Shown one piece after another: positions 35,810 through 49,066 of a DNA stretch of 64,000 bases (the first letter of the stretch is position 1; each line of letters begins with the position of its first letter). The DNA is from Aulostomus chinensis (Eukaryota > Chordata > Actinopteri > Syngnathiformes > Aulostomidae): contig JBBMOA010000013.1 of the NCBI GenBank assembly GCA_037954235.1, positions 16,640,501-16,704,500 of the forward strand. The letters run 5' to 3'. Made by a program: the position numbers and the translations under genes. A model generated the notes under the pieces. The model saw nothing but the letters and a program-made list of their open reading frames with translations, was not told the origin of the DNA and did no database searches.

Positions 35810-38461
35810 TGGTGCAACATATAAACAATTTTCCAAATATGATTCAAAAGGCCAAGAAAAATGCATTTCAACTACATTTAAAGCTCATTATCTCCCAACT
35901 ATGATTGAACAAGCCTTAAAATATAGATGCAACAAAAGACGCACTTACCCAAGTTTAATTTGACAGCGATGAAGCAGAATACTAACAGCAATGTCCTACA
36001 TAGCTGAATTAACTCACATTTATCTCATAAGACCATTATGTAAGATTTACTGACATCTAGTGATGAAGATGCAAATTGCAACCCCTCGCTTCACCTCTCC
36101 TTTCTCAGAACCAACTGCTGGGCTGTCCACATCTAATCCTTCATTTGTTAAAACCTATTCCAACGCAACCGTAGCCATGAACCACTAAAGCCTAATTCCA
36201 AACTTTATTGATCCACACAAGGACATTACTTTATATAATTGCTTAAAAACAAAGGGAACAGTTGCCCTTTTCAAAACAGACCTTTTGACTTGTCAAAGCA
36301 GGAGAAGCATTAATGATGTCTCTGTGCCATTAATTTTATTGTGAGCCTTATTAGTGAATGAGCATGCATATCGTCGCCTAGCTCAGCTGAAATGAATGTA
36401 GCCATCATTAATGTTAATTCCTTGCTTTTTCCTCGGTCTATCGAATCCCCGGTGATGATGAAAAGGTGATGGATCATGTCACACACTGCAGTAATTGGGG
36501 GTGCTCTACTCGTTCTGGTATGGATGTATAAGCTCAAAAGTTCAACACTGGGCTGCAGACACATTCCTTTAGTGTTATGTGAGCAAGGTGAAACTTGTCA
36601 CTTCTTTCCTTTCTGCTCTTTGATTTATTCCTGTCCGCCCAAACCATCTGAAAGCTGTCAGTGGTAGTGATGGGCTGTGAAACACATAACACATGTCCAT
36701 CATCATCAGGAATGATATTTTTCTTTCAAAATGAAGTCTTTCCTCTTTCCGTGTCCATTGTAATGCTTTACTGTCCTTGAGTGTGATGATGGCTGCTGCT
36801 GTGGTTGCCATGATGGCCGCAGATACGGCGTCACATCCTTTCATGGTGTAAACAGACCAGAACGCCATTAACTTGGTAGGAGAGAGCAGAGTTCAAATAA
36901 GTTCAAGTAGGAAAATGTCAACTCGTATGAAACAAACCCACAAAAACAAACAAAAACCCCTTCAATAAATCTTACATGTACTAACAGTGCTCTAATTCAG
37001 GCTAAAATCGACATGACACCACTAAAGTTTAAATTAGAAATAAAATTCACAGGAACAATGAGTAAGAGAATCATAAATTGGCTACATTTGTTGAGCAAGA
37101 CTCCACAAAAAAAAACCTTTGTGTTTGTCATGCCTCCAACAGTAAATGTCTTTCCACTGTTCAATGAAAAGAATGAAACACACTTTTCGTTTCCAATTTC
37201 CCTTTCAAACCCAAAAGACATTATGAAGGAGGAGATGAACAAAAGAACAAAACAGATTAATAAATTAATTAGTTTTAGGCTTTAAGACAAGTGAGAAATG
37301 GATTGGATTTGTTCATTCATTAATTTATAAGCTATATTCCTAATCCTTGAGAGGGTTGTGAGTGGGTGGAGCCAAAATCAACTGATATGAGGCGACATGC
37401 GAGGTGACAGGCCGCCGCGGCTCTGACCTGGAGACAAGCAACACAGGGAGAACATGCACACGTGGCAGAACACACGAAGAATAAAATGATAAAGAGTCGT
37501 ACGCATGTCAGGTTCTTCTAAAACACTACCTCATTTTTTAGTGAGTTTGTATCTTATACATATTTTTCACCACGATCACACTGACATGCCCCATGATGAT
37601 GTAATCATATCATAAATTATCAAGAGAGGGTGCTGTTGCACTGCAGAGGACGTTCACGTACAACACCTACCTCCACACGCACGGCAAATCAAAGATCTCC
37701 TCTACCATTACTGTTCAAAATAAATGTCATGTGGCATTAAGAATGCCAAGGACAAATACTTGAGCTAATAACCCTGCATAATTATTAAGACATGATGATG
37801 AAATGTTGGGAAATGGGATGTTAAGGCGTCTCCTTCTCTTACGTTCAAATGAACGTCTTGCTGAGTCTTAGAGAGAAGCCTGTGAGCGAGATGAGTTCTG
37901 ACTCGAGAGATGACTTGTCAGGTTTTTTAAAGGGATCACTAAAGTTTTAACTTGTAATCGTGTGACAAAAGCATTCAGATTTTTCTATTTCTCAGCTCTG
38001 TTTTCTAGCCTTCTTTTTTATCTCTTCTCGGGTTGAGTGAGCTCTCCCTCTCCTCACGTTTTATATATTTATTTTGTCTGACACTGAAAAGAGATAGAAT
38101 GTGATGAGAGAAAGATGCAACAGCCCAACATGAGTTGCAAGCATTGTGCTATATTGATTGTTGAACACAAGATGAACACAGTGTTCTAAGAAAGACTGAG
38201 AATAAAATAAATAAACAGCATGTAGGGTATCATCTTTGCCGAGGGGACAAAAGACAAGACGGATCCCTCTGCAAGTGCCACAACAAACTGTCAACTTAAA
38301 ATAAGATTGTCTCGTCAAGCCTACTTGGATAAGCCTGTTAACATAGCGCTTCTGACATCTTACAATGGAGTGCCATGTCAGGCGAAATGTTGTGTCTTCT
38401 CCTCCCAGGTGATGGCAAATTGATTTTACCCCACCACAATTTTTTTGGCAAGTGATTGGAT

Positions 38462-38469
<8 letters not shown>

Positions 38470-38508
<39 letters not shown>
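38470..38508. repeat. (GA)n microsatellite
   Basis: About 19 GA units directly before the 42-bp minisatellite region. Confidence 0.93.
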
Positions 38509-38512
<4 letters not shown>

Positions 38513-38519
38513 AAAACAC

Positions 38520-39385
38520 ATGTTGTGGTCACAAGTAATAGACGCTTGATTACTTAGTGATCACTAAAGAGGGGGAACAAGTTATGTATCCAGTCATGGG
38601 AAAGAGTTAAACCTTTTGCCAAAAATTAATACAACACCTTGTGGCCACAAATTAATCAAATTGAGGGAACAAGTTACGTCTTGTTGCCCAAAAATGGTTA
38701 AAATTGAGAGAACAGGCTATATCTTGTGACCACAAGTTCCTCGGAGTATGGAAACTACTGGTAATATGGTTAGTAATTCATCAAATAACGAGATAAGAAT
38801 ATATACTGAGTTCATACGATTGTGGAGACAAGTGCTGTCTTTTGGCCATAAACCAAAATTTTTGGAATAAATCGTATTTTGTGGCCAGAAATGAATCAAG
38901 TTCTGTAATATGGAAACAAAACATCTCATTGTTAAAATTCAAACAATTTGGGGACTCAAATAGTTCTGAAGGTATCTTGTGGCCTCAAATTAACAACAGA
39001 ATGGAAGTAATTGCATCTCATGGTGACAAATTAATTGCATTAAATAAAAAAAAAACAAGATCTTGTGGCCATAAATTAATCAAATTGTAGGGAAAAAGCT
39101 ATGTCATATAGCCAGGAATCAATCAAATCGAACAAAAAAACATAAAAAAAACCCCAATAAAATCATATCTCACTTCAATCAGGGTGTTGGAATAAGTTAC
39201 AGCCGCCAATGATAGAAATTGATGGGGAAAAACTACATATCTGGAGGACAGCAATTAATCTAAACATCAGAACCCAAAAATAACAAAAGCGTGAGAGCAT
39301 TTACATCTCATAGCCACCAATTAATCAGTTCATGGGAAAAAAATGACAAATCGTGGCCTCAAGTTAACCAATGTGGTGGTTAATC
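38520..39385 (+). repeat. Degenerate ~42-bp minisatellite (TTGTGGCCACAA unit)
   Basis: The pattern cttgtggccacaaattaat, then a caaattg-type spacer and gggaacaagtta, recurs with decay. The best units begin near 38639, 38681, 38723, 38838, 38878, 38975, 39017, 39061, 39102, 39309 and 39350, mostly 40-45 bases apart. Unit 38639-38650 is a perfect palindrome (TTGTGGCCACAA). The array is old, since units differ at many positions and some are disrupted. No coding potential. Confidence 0.75.
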
Positions 39386-39399
39386 AAGGCACAGGTGCG

Positions 39400-39417
39400 T
39401 CTGTCTCTCTGTATCTG

Positions 39418-39451
<34 letters not shown>

Positions 39452-39457
39452 CCTCTC
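39400..39457. repeat. CTGT/CT-rich microsatellite
   Basis: Pyrimidine-rich tract of ctgtct and ct units. Confidence 0.85.
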
Positions 39458-40198
39458 CAGATTTGCTATGCATCTTTCTGTTATGTTAACAATCAAGTAG
39501 GGTAGAAAAAATATCTGGAGGAAGCACTACAGTAACTTTAGCCTCCTAGTGACACTGGCCATGATAAAGTAGTTAGCTGAGCTTTCATGAGTCCAGCTCA
39601 GATACAAAGAATGGCAGTTGCTTCTCTAGTCTGATCAAAGGCAGCAGACAAGTACTGTTGAATGTTCCTCCCTCCGTCCTCCCCCCCAAACCCTGTCTCT
39701 ATCTAATGATAGTTGAATTCATTGTCATCTCATTATCTTTGAAGAGGGGAAAGATCCCTCCCGTATGAGTGGGCACCGTGTCTCTCACCATCAGACGGGG
39801 CCTAAGATTGGTGAAGCGCATTCTCATCTCATTATGTTGAGTGAGAGATATCAGACACATCCCATCTGCTGAACGCCTTCCACACACATGCCGCCATGCT
39901 TCAGCCGTGCAGGCACGCAGTTTATCTGCGGCTCTATAAGCCAGCTATGCTATTATTACCAAATTAACTGTGTGGTTAAAAATCAGTCGGCAGGAGACTA
40001 ACCTGACATGCATTCTAGCGCACATTCCACATCATTAATATTGCAACATGTGATGTAGTTTGTCTCTTAATGGTTTTAAACTACAACTCAAAACTTGTGC
40101 ACCCCCATTGGCTGTGAGGCTTTTTCTGTTTCCCTCTGCAGTCTCTCCCAATTTTCCAATTTGCAAACTGTCTCCAGGGTGAAGAAAAAAATAAAGAT

Positions 40199-40216
40199 GG
40201 GGGGGGGGGGGGGGGG
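40199..40216. repeat. Poly-G run
   Basis: 18 consecutive G; the exact length is prone to sequencing error. Confidence 0.9.
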
Positions 40217-40660
40217 AGACATATTCAGAATCACACAAAACCCTCTAATACTGGAGATCATAAATATCATTTTAAGCATTGTTTTTCTGTGACTTTTCAC
40301 ATTTCAGTTTCGACACTGTTTAAACAGGGAGCGTAAACACAGTCTGTTGTAATTTTTGGTACTTGCGTGATTATTCTAATACAAGTAAATAGCACCCGGA
40401 GCCAAAAGCCGGTGTCAGAAATGTCAAATTGGTTCCAGCTCTCTTGACTGGCCCTAACAGATGTCATGGGCCGATTGCCAAAACATCTTATCGCGGACAC
40501 AGTAGAGTGAAACCACTACACTGATCTACATGATGGATGTCAGATGAAAATGGATCCAGGCATGGTTTTACCAGCTTTGAATTCATGTATGGAGAAGCCT
40601 GTCAGGGGCGAGAGATGTGGATGTGGACAATGGCTCTCGCTGTTTGTCAAGATTTTACAT

Positions 40661-40703
40661 CCCCCCCCGCACCCCAGCCCCCCACCCCCACCCCCACCCC
40701 CCC
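40661..40703. repeat. C-rich tract
   Basis: C runs broken by single A or G over about 43 bases. The minus strand is G-rich with several G-runs, so a G-quadruplex is possible. Confidence 0.85.
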
Positions 40704-41930
40704 GTCGCTACTTGTTTGAAGCTAGTCATCTGCTGTCGAGCAGCTTGCTGCCAATATGCCTGAGAATCTTCATTCCACATTTGTGGACTTCTCACAGGAA
40801 TGAATGCAATTAGACTATTTTGTGGGCGTAAAGCATTTACTTTGCATACACAAGGCAATCTATCATTTTAATGGGCCTCAAGTTTCTTCAGGAAAACACT
40901 TTTATTTCGGTAACTACACTTGTCTATTTCTTATTTTATGTTTCTAATTCAGACAGCAAACCAGTAACCCATCAATGGCAGTTTGTTTTTTCTTTTTCTT
41001 TTTACAGCAGATTTGCTTCTTTTGAAGGCTGGGCAGTATAAAGAAATGAAGAGCTAAAAGCACACTTTTGAAAGTTGAGCATCAAATGATGTTTTGACAT
41101 GAAATGGAATAATAAGGTACCATCAAAACCTGAAGAAAGATCACAAATTCTTTAAACGAGATGCGGTGTTTTTTTGTGACTGATTCGGCTGCAATGACGG
41201 CGTTGTCTAACTCCTTTTCCAAGTCTTCCCAGCGCCCATTATTCACAGAACATCATGTCCACTTCAGTAATAGTCGTTGCACCATGAAGGACACACACAA
41301 TATACATTTAACTGCTTTCTTTTTTCAGATAAATCTTTGCAATGGGAGGGGAAAAAAAACCATCTAGTGTTGCTTGTGTGCCACTATTGTGCTGGCTGTA
41401 CGCCTCTCACCCCATATGATCTTTCTCTCAGCACATTAGCGCCGTCCCTGCAATGGCTGCTTATGAATTGCCTTCCGAACTAAATCACTTCCTTTGTCAA
41501 ACCTGACTGCTTTTCTTTCCTGGACCCATTGCTTACTGCTATTGTTAGTGAAGATGAACAGCCCTCGACAATTAAAGGTGTGGACCATTACTTCTGCTGT
41601 AAGGAAGGTTAGGCCTCTTGCTTTTCAGCCTGAGAAAGGGAGGGGCGGGAGGGGAGGAGGGGGACTCTACTGCACTTACATCAGTCATCCAGAGCCATAA
41701 TGGAGGGTCTTGGTATGTTGGAGGAGCAAATGTTCGCCGCTCTGTACGCTTCAGGTCAGGTTTATGCAGCCGTGTCGGAGGTCTGAGGAATGCTGGGTGA
41801 AAATACTTCTGAAACTATAAGGGAAACGGGATTGAACAAATGTGCTGCAAAAATAGCCAGAACACCGACTAATATGCCACCCAATAGTCAGAGGCGTCCG
41901 AATATTTCATATCATGTTAAAATATTATAA

Positions 41931-42171
41931 GGCGGCACTGTGGTGCAGTGGTTAGCACTGTCGCCTCACAACAAGAAGATTTTTCTGTGTGGAGTCTCCA
42001 TGTTCTCCCTGTTCCTGTGTGGGTTCTCTCTGGTACTCCAGCTTCCTCCCACAGTCCAAAGACATCAAGAGGGGAAGAGGCTGGTTGATACTCTAAATTG
42101 ACTGTAAGTGTGACTGTGAGTGTGAATGGTTATCCTTAACAGGATAAGTGGTAAAAAATGGATGGATGGAT
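41931..42171 (+). mobile_element. SINE-like element copy C, internally deleted
   Basis: Head ggcggcactgtggtgcagtg through to the tail ggatggatggat. Compared with copy E it has lost about 30 bases carrying the B box (after aacaagaag) and about 120 bases near the 3' side (joined at ggtta/tccttaac). Flanking similarity is only about 6 bases (atatta), so no clear target duplication. It faces copy D tail to tail. Confidence 0.8.
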
Positions 42172-42213
42172 ATATTACATTAGTTGTTAATGATTCTACT
42201 GTGACTGAATTCC

Positions 42214-42575
42214 ATCCATCCATTGTCAACCTCTTATCCTGTTAAGGGTCGCGGGGGGGCTGGAGCCTATCCCAGCAGCCTTCAGGCGAGAGGCAGGGTT
42301 CACCCTGGACAGGTCACCAGTCCATCTCAGGGCCAGCACATACAGACAGACAACCATTCACACTCACAGCCACACCTACAGTCAATTTAGAGTATCAATC
42401 AGCCTCGTCCCCTCTTGATGTCTTTGGACTGTGGGAGGAAGCTGGAGTACCAGAGAGAACCCACACAGGAACAGGGAGAACATGGAGACTCACACAGAAA
42501 GACCCTGTGCTGGCTCGAACCCAGAACCTTCTTGCTGTGAGGCTACAGTGCTGACCACTGCACCACCGTGCTGCC
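42214..42575 (-). mobile_element. SINE-like element copy D, full length
   Basis: Complete minus-strand copy from tail (ccatccatcc at the left) to tRNA-like head (caccaccgtgctgcc at the right). A perfect 15-bp target duplication, ctgtgactgaattcc, lies at 42199-42213 and 42576-42590. The perfect duplication suggests a fairly young insertion. Confidence 0.9.
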
Positions 42576-42590
42576 CTGTGACTGAATTCC

Positions 42591-45500
42591 TTTGCATTAA
42601 TTTCTTCTATCTATTCCATTTAACCTTATTTACATGATCACCAGTCTTGTGCTGTACCACTAAACTAAAGGTGCATGAAGAACGTAAATGTTATGTCAAC
42701 ATATTTTCTGCTTTTGACATGTCAGTTCACTCTATTTTGTTTCTACAGCAATGCAGAGCATTTTGCATGGAAGCAGATGTCTTCAAAAATTATAACAACA
42801 ACAGAAAAGGTGGAAAATGTGATTGTCGCCTCTGTTTGCAAACAAATCCAAGACAAGTGGGTGGATGTGCAGCAGGACTGCTCTCCAGTTTCATAGCGCT
42901 GGTTTCAACATTTGGAAGCTTAACAATGAAATTATTTTTGTCACGTAAAAGTGAGAAAGTACTTCAAGTCTTACTCCTGAATCAACTGTTTTTGTACCAA
43001 AACTTTGACTGCAGTGTTGACACGTCATAAATAATCATTATTTTATACTTTTGTCATTCAGCTCTTTGGTACCGGTTTTACTGTTTGAAATGTTGGTTGT
43101 AAAACGACATACAATCTCTTAATAAAAGAAGTCTATGGGGATTAAATGACATAACATAAAGAGATTAAATGTAGCGAGCTTTTCATACGAAATCCCATGA
43201 GATAATATTGTATCAGGGCTTTGATAGAGGGATACAATCTCTTTTGTCTCTCTCGCTCTCTTCAGTGGAGAGACTTATCTAAACTGTGTTAGATCAGTGG
43301 AGGTGTGGGAGCTCTCCCAGTAGGTGCTGGGAGATATTGCAGGAAGGTTTTTCATCTGTGTGATGTCAAATTTCTTTCAGAAAACTTGAAGGTAGTGAGA
43401 TGGTGAAAGATCACCTGATCCGGCGTTTAGCGACAGATTTCATCACCATTCAAACCCGCATATCAGCTTTTCTGATCTTTTAAGGCAAACTTCTGTCTTC
43501 TTTGCTCACAAAACAGGAAAAAAAAACTGAACTTCCAGATTAATTAATTAAGGAATTCCAAAACTATTTCCAATCAACACGTGCCTTGTTAGCTGATGTC
43601 TTGTTTAAAGTCAGAAGGTGTTTGACTGTGATAGCAGGGCATCCAGATGGCTGTGAGCTGTAGCTGCTCATTAAATATCTCCAAACTGTACTTGCTTGTT
43701 AGACCATATATCTTGTTTTCTTTTACACCTGAAAAATGCTGAAGTATCAGGCGTGTGGGTGTAAGGGTTTAGTCAGCAAAGGGAAGTAATAATTTAACAG
43801 TTTGTAATGAGTGAAATTTCTCCATCAGTTTCATGGAAGCAATTAAAGAAATATACATTTTAGTAACTTCGTTTTGATGTTGATTCGGAAGCACTTCTAA
43901 ACTTTTCTTGTGTTTTCTATACTTGTAGCGAGTGTGTTTATGCAGCATGGGTTGAAATTTCATTTCTTGCGTCTGCTTTCTTCATCTGCGGTGTGTTCAT
44001 CTCACTCCACAGCCATAAAATAAGGATAAAAGGAAGAATATGAAAATGTTAACGCATGGGTGTGCGTGTTTGAATTCACCGCTCCGTGTCTAGACTGTCT
44101 TATTCAAACTTTAATGCAATAATATTGAATGGGGTCTGTGGGCAGTTTTAAGTTTTAGTCCAGTGTGTTGGATTGCTATGTGAGCCGCACAGATCCTCGA
44201 ATAAAACTTATGAAAAAATAGGTTTTATTGATTTCTTATTATTTTGAGATTTTCTTTTCTCAAATCGAAAGTACTGTCGATCGATTTTGTTCGGGTAAAA
44301 TACGATCTTAAGGTCATAAATGTACAGCAATTCATCGATAACTCACCAAAAAACTATATTACAAAGACAAGCAGTGCTGTATATAACAAAGCAATATTTG
44401 ATTAAGCTGCTGTAAAGGCTTTAGCATCTCATGTACTGTATTATGGGGACACATTTTGGCCATCCCATGTTTTTTTTTGTGAGAAATATTATATTAAGTG
44501 TAAAAGCTTGAGGTGATTTTAACTCTTTTAAACCACCGTATCATATTCTCTGTCTGTACAAAAAAAAAAGCATAAAAGTAAAATATATGCGTTCAGGTGC
44601 ACTAAAGGTATTTCCCATGATTGCCTGACGTAAGTGTCAGACATTAAAGTGACAAAGGAGTTTCTTTATGTAAAATGTAATGGATTACTTTCTGAAGATC
44701 ACTTTAAACTCTTCCAAATGCGTCTTACAGCGAGTGATTTATATAAGCAATTTCTCAATGTCTTCCCTACGCGCGCGATAGATGCGACTCTATAGGGACT
44801 GAAACGGCAGTCGTGAACGTGACAAGAAAAATGAGGTTTCAAAGTATTCTAATTTGCTAGCGCAATGAAGTGATATTGCAAAACTAAACACTGCAGCTAC
44901 AGCGTTTCAGCTGTAGGCGAGTCTATAATTACCTACAGATTGGATCTGAACAAAGACGCACAAGGGTTGATTTAATGCATTTTTTAGAACATTTTTGCTT
45001 TTTGCTTAACCTCAGGCAATCAGCATCACACAGGCAAAACCCACACAGCAGCCATATTGCCACGAGGATTGCCCACGGTAGACAAAAGCTGAACCTTTCT
45101 TATCCTCCTATAGCCCTTTGTCGGAATCTGAGAGCGAATGTATGCAGATAACAACTTCAAAAGATTAATTCTCATCTAACTACATATTTTTTTGCAGTAA
45201 AAATCTCTTGTACGTGGAGTCTTTTGTTACATAGCCGTCAGCTTGGTAAAAAGCTTTCCCTTCAAATCCATCCTGAGGCTCGTGCCTGATACCCCTGTTC
45301 GACATGAAGAGGTGTTAAATTATTTAGGCTGAATCGGTATTCTGTTATAGAATGGAGTTAGAAGGAAGAATACTAGAGCACATCAAGTTGAACTGGCTCT
45401 GATGGCTGCTTTGGGGTCAAATAAGCACACAGCGGTGACCTTGGAAATACAGGATTTGTATGAAAGATGAGGAATTATTACACAACAAAGATGAGCTGAC

Positions 45501-48500
45501 ATGGGGAAAAAATGACTTTTTAATACATTCAGATCACATTCTTGGTCACATCGTTTACCAAGTCAGCAGTACATTAAAAAGGAGGGCGTGCTTACATGAT
45601 ATCAACACATTCTAAACGATATTATCATGACTATCTTCAACTCTTATGGTGTGTATGAATTTCTTCAAGCTAATGAGCTAGCTAGCTACTATGAACGCAC
45701 TATGAAGTCATCACAGACCTCGAGTGCTGTTTCAGTAACAGTGAGACGGGCCTAGTCCAGCTCTGGTTAACGCATACTGCTATCCATCCAGAGTTAAATT
45801 ATGAAACACTCTGGATACGCCTACTTTTAAGAAGTCCAAATCAAATTCATTTCATCTAATTGATCTGATTCAGGATGACAGACATTTTTGAACATTGCTA
45901 TGAATGTGGCAGTGTTAGCCAGCTGGCTAATTTTCAACTGTAAGTCCTTTGGCGAGATGCTCTTAAACCAATAAAATTCTGAAATTTACAACACGAATGA
46001 CGTTATTTCCCAGTTTTCTATCCTGTTTCACTCCAAAATATGTCACAATATCTCGGGGAGGCAAACCTCCCTCCATTGTGAAGTGCCAACTCAGGAGAAA
46101 TGTCTGGCTCAACCCATCATCATTCTGCTACAGAAAGAAATGCTCTGGCTTGTTTTGTATTTCTGGAAACCAATCTCATAATCGTCATGGCTGCATGCTC
46201 CTAAACCCAGGATACAGCGACGACGCCCTTGCAAAAATAACATAACCTAGTTTACATAATCATATTTGTTGTATATCTTTACAATTATACTAACTTAAAA
46301 TAACAGATTCACCATTTTCAGTGCATAGATAACTTGTTTTCCTTTCACCTAGCGAGGTGAAATTTGAAGATGGTGACATGGAAAAAGTGGAAGGGGCAAA
46401 GAATCCAAACTGAAATGATCGTTCAATGATGAAACTTAAACCCGCCATGTTGTTCTGGTAACATCGACAACAACGCAGTAGAGAGACTCATCTGGACTTA
46501 AAGGTTTCCCCCCTGCTGCTCTTAGACGGATCACATTTTAAGGAGCGATCATTTTACTCTCTGGGAGTACTGACTTTTATTGATCAGCTCTCTGTAAAAT
46601 AGTGACTATGTTCATGTGTGACGTTAGAATTAAATATTGCCTTAACAAATCACGAGTTAGTTTCTGAAACGATGAGTTTGCCCCCTTCTCGTCTGGTCTC
46701 TTGCCCTGTACTGTTCACCTTATGTCTGTCACAGCGCAGGAAACTGTGCATAAGGATCCGGCTGCTCAGCACGCCTCAGGCTTTCCAACATTCTTGCCAG
46801 ATGCAACACTGTGAAAGGTGCTGCCTCTTTAAGTCTCATGTGTGGCATGTTAAGCAATGGTAATCTGCCGCAGTGCAGACAATAAATTCCACTGCATAAC
46901 TAAGCGTCACCATGACATCGTACCTGTATGGAATATCATATGGGCAGCTTGGTGGGGGGGTAGAAGGATGGAGGCCATGCCCCTGTTCAGAGCAAATATG
47001 TGTTACTAATGTTGACACAAAGGGGACATATCTGAGACCCACTCAGAATGTTGTCCACATTCTGTATTAGAGTGGGGTGGGGGATGGATGTGCATGAGCA
47101 GCGTCCCCGAGCTTAGTGCCCGTTTGGTCAGCAAGCGATTGATCTGTTCACTGCAACAACAGAGCTGAGTGCGATGACAAATCTGAAGGACTGGGCTGTC
47201 TTCCCAGTTCCCAAAAGCTTAATAGTATGCCATGTGGAATGATGTAATGCTAAAACACAGGAAAACTTGAGTGCTCACCAGCTATTCAGAGGGCAGGGGG
47301 AAAGAGGCAGAGACAGACCAGAGAGACGGAAAGAAAGAAACAGAGAGAGAGAGAGAGAGGCGGAGCGGGACTCAAAGGGCCTGATTACCGCATATCATCT
47401 CGAATACAACTTGTACCACACAAATCTCCAGCGAGATCCCCACACTGTTCCACTATGATAACAGAAATGAAAAGCTAGTTTTTCTTGTCGAAGCTTGCAG
47501 TGTTGAGGAAAGTGATCTTTGAATGTTCACTGCATGACTTAGACAGCAACTCTGCAGTTATTTGACAAACTGAAAGCCATTTTAGGCTGTCACAAGCAAA
47601 ATGATTTGGAGCACCCTGTAGCAAAGCATAATCCCCAACAAAGAAATGTTATTATTCACAACAGTGTGAAAAGAGACACACCAAAGCTGCCCTGCACTAA
47701 ATGTGGGTTTTGCTACGGGTTTTGATCTTTTTTTTTTTTTTTTCCCTTTCCTTTTTTTTCCTCTTAACATTTTTTCATGAAATATATTAGACTGGCTTTT
47801 TTAAAATTCTTTTCACTTCTTTCAAGAACATTACATTAAAGGCTGGTGCTCTATAGCAAGAACAGTAACCTTTGATAAAGTCCTTCTTGGCATAGATATT
47901 GCTTCTTACGCAAAGGCAAAAAGCGGCAGTGCACATTTTACATGCTTCCACTTGTAATGGCAAATGCTAAATTAGATCCAATTAAATTGTTCATTTGAAT
48001 AATTAATGATTTCATCCATAAATGTGTTTGCCAGCCAACAATTATCCAGATTGTAAATTAAATTGAAATTACAGGTATTTGCTGAAAGAATGTAAAATTG
48101 GGATATTGTGCCATAATGAGCATTAAATAATTAGTGAAATAATTTGTGTTTTTAAAAAAAAGTGAGACAAAAACATCCACTCACATTGAAAAACTTGCGC
48201 AATCACTGGTATTGAGAAAACATGTTCCCAATAAGAAGTTCATGAAACCTCTGTCATGGTGACATTTGAATCAAGAGAAAAACAAATTTATAAGAATATA
48301 TGCAGATATTCTTTATCGCTGGACAACACGTCACTCAAAAAAAAAAAAACCCATCAGAAACATTCTCTATAAAATAATTCTCTCATACTTACATTTTTTC
48401 TTATAATAACACCATCTAAATCACATTTAATTTATCAGGCAAGATAATTGCAATTTTTATTTCTACAACTAATTTACAGAAAAAAAAATTGAGAGGCAGA

Positions 48501-48696
48501 TAGCAAACAGGGTCTCGTAAGAGTTATTTTCATGGCACAAACATTAATGACAGTCTTGTAGAGATTATTTTTCTCCTACAACACTATAATTCTGGATCTG
48601 CAAGTTTTGGAAAGCAATGAAAAGTATTTACTGTCTGTAGTGTGGGTGAAGTGGGCCAAAACTTTATCCCCTCCTCTACAATAATAACAGAAATTG
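42591..48696. other. Gene-poor tract, no gene seen
   Basis: Non-coding on both strands as far as I can read. (GA)n at 47342-47360. The stretch 47880-48120 is AT-rich with many TAATTA-like cores and reads like a conserved non-coding element (inference). The longest ORFs have no family resemblance. Confidence 0.5.
47342..47360. repeat. (GA)n microsatellite
   Basis: About nine GA units. Confidence 0.85.
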
Positions 48697-48706
48697 TAAT
48701 GATAAG

Positions 48707-49066
48707 CACGGTGGTGCAGTGGTCAGCACTGTCGCCTCACAACAAGAAGGTTCTGGGTTCGAGTCCTGGCTGGAGTACAGGATCTTTCTGTGTGAGTCTC
48801 CATGTTCTCCCTGTTCCTGTGTGGGTTCTCTCTGGTACTCCAGCTTCCTCCCACAGTCCAAAGATAGTAAGAGGGGACGAGGCTGATTGATACTCTAAAT
48901 TGACCGTAGGTGTGACTGTGAGTGTGAATGGTTGTCTGTCTCTATGTGTTGGCCCTGTGATGGACTGGTGACCTGTTCAGGGTGAACCCCGCCTCTCGCC
49001 TGAAGGCTGCTGGGATAGGCTCCAGCCCCCCCGCAACCCTTAACAGGATAAGCAGAAGAAAATGGA
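48707..49066 (+). mobile_element. SINE-like element copy E, full length with intact B box
   Basis: Best copy of the family. The tRNA-like head has an A-box-like tggtgcagtggt and a B box ggttcgagtcc (48756-48766) that fits GGTTCGANTCC. The body carries the shared blocks and the tail reads agaagaaaatgga. The flanks share taatgataag at 48697-48706 and 49067-49076. It could still be recognised by RNA polymerase III. Confidence 0.88.

Larger units (their letters stand above)
34361..38519. other. Gene-poor tract downstream of klhl4
   Basis: Contains poly-T (34509-34532), (CA)n (35765-35807) and (GA)n (38470-38508). A remnant at 36199-36226 (actttattgatccacacaag) resembles the one in klhl4 intron 9. 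About 34640-35350 reads like decayed interspersed repeats. 36300-36860 is non-repetitive and motif-rich. No gene seen. Confidence 0.5.
39458..41930. other. Intergenic, no gene seen
   Basis: Apart from poly-G (40199-40216) and a C-rich tract (40661-40703) this is unique-looking non-coding DNA. Confidence 0.5.

Noticed and set aside
38061..38519. 152-codon minus-strand ORF
   Set aside because: N-terminus is (GA)n read as Ser-Leu repeats; the remainder has no recognisable content.
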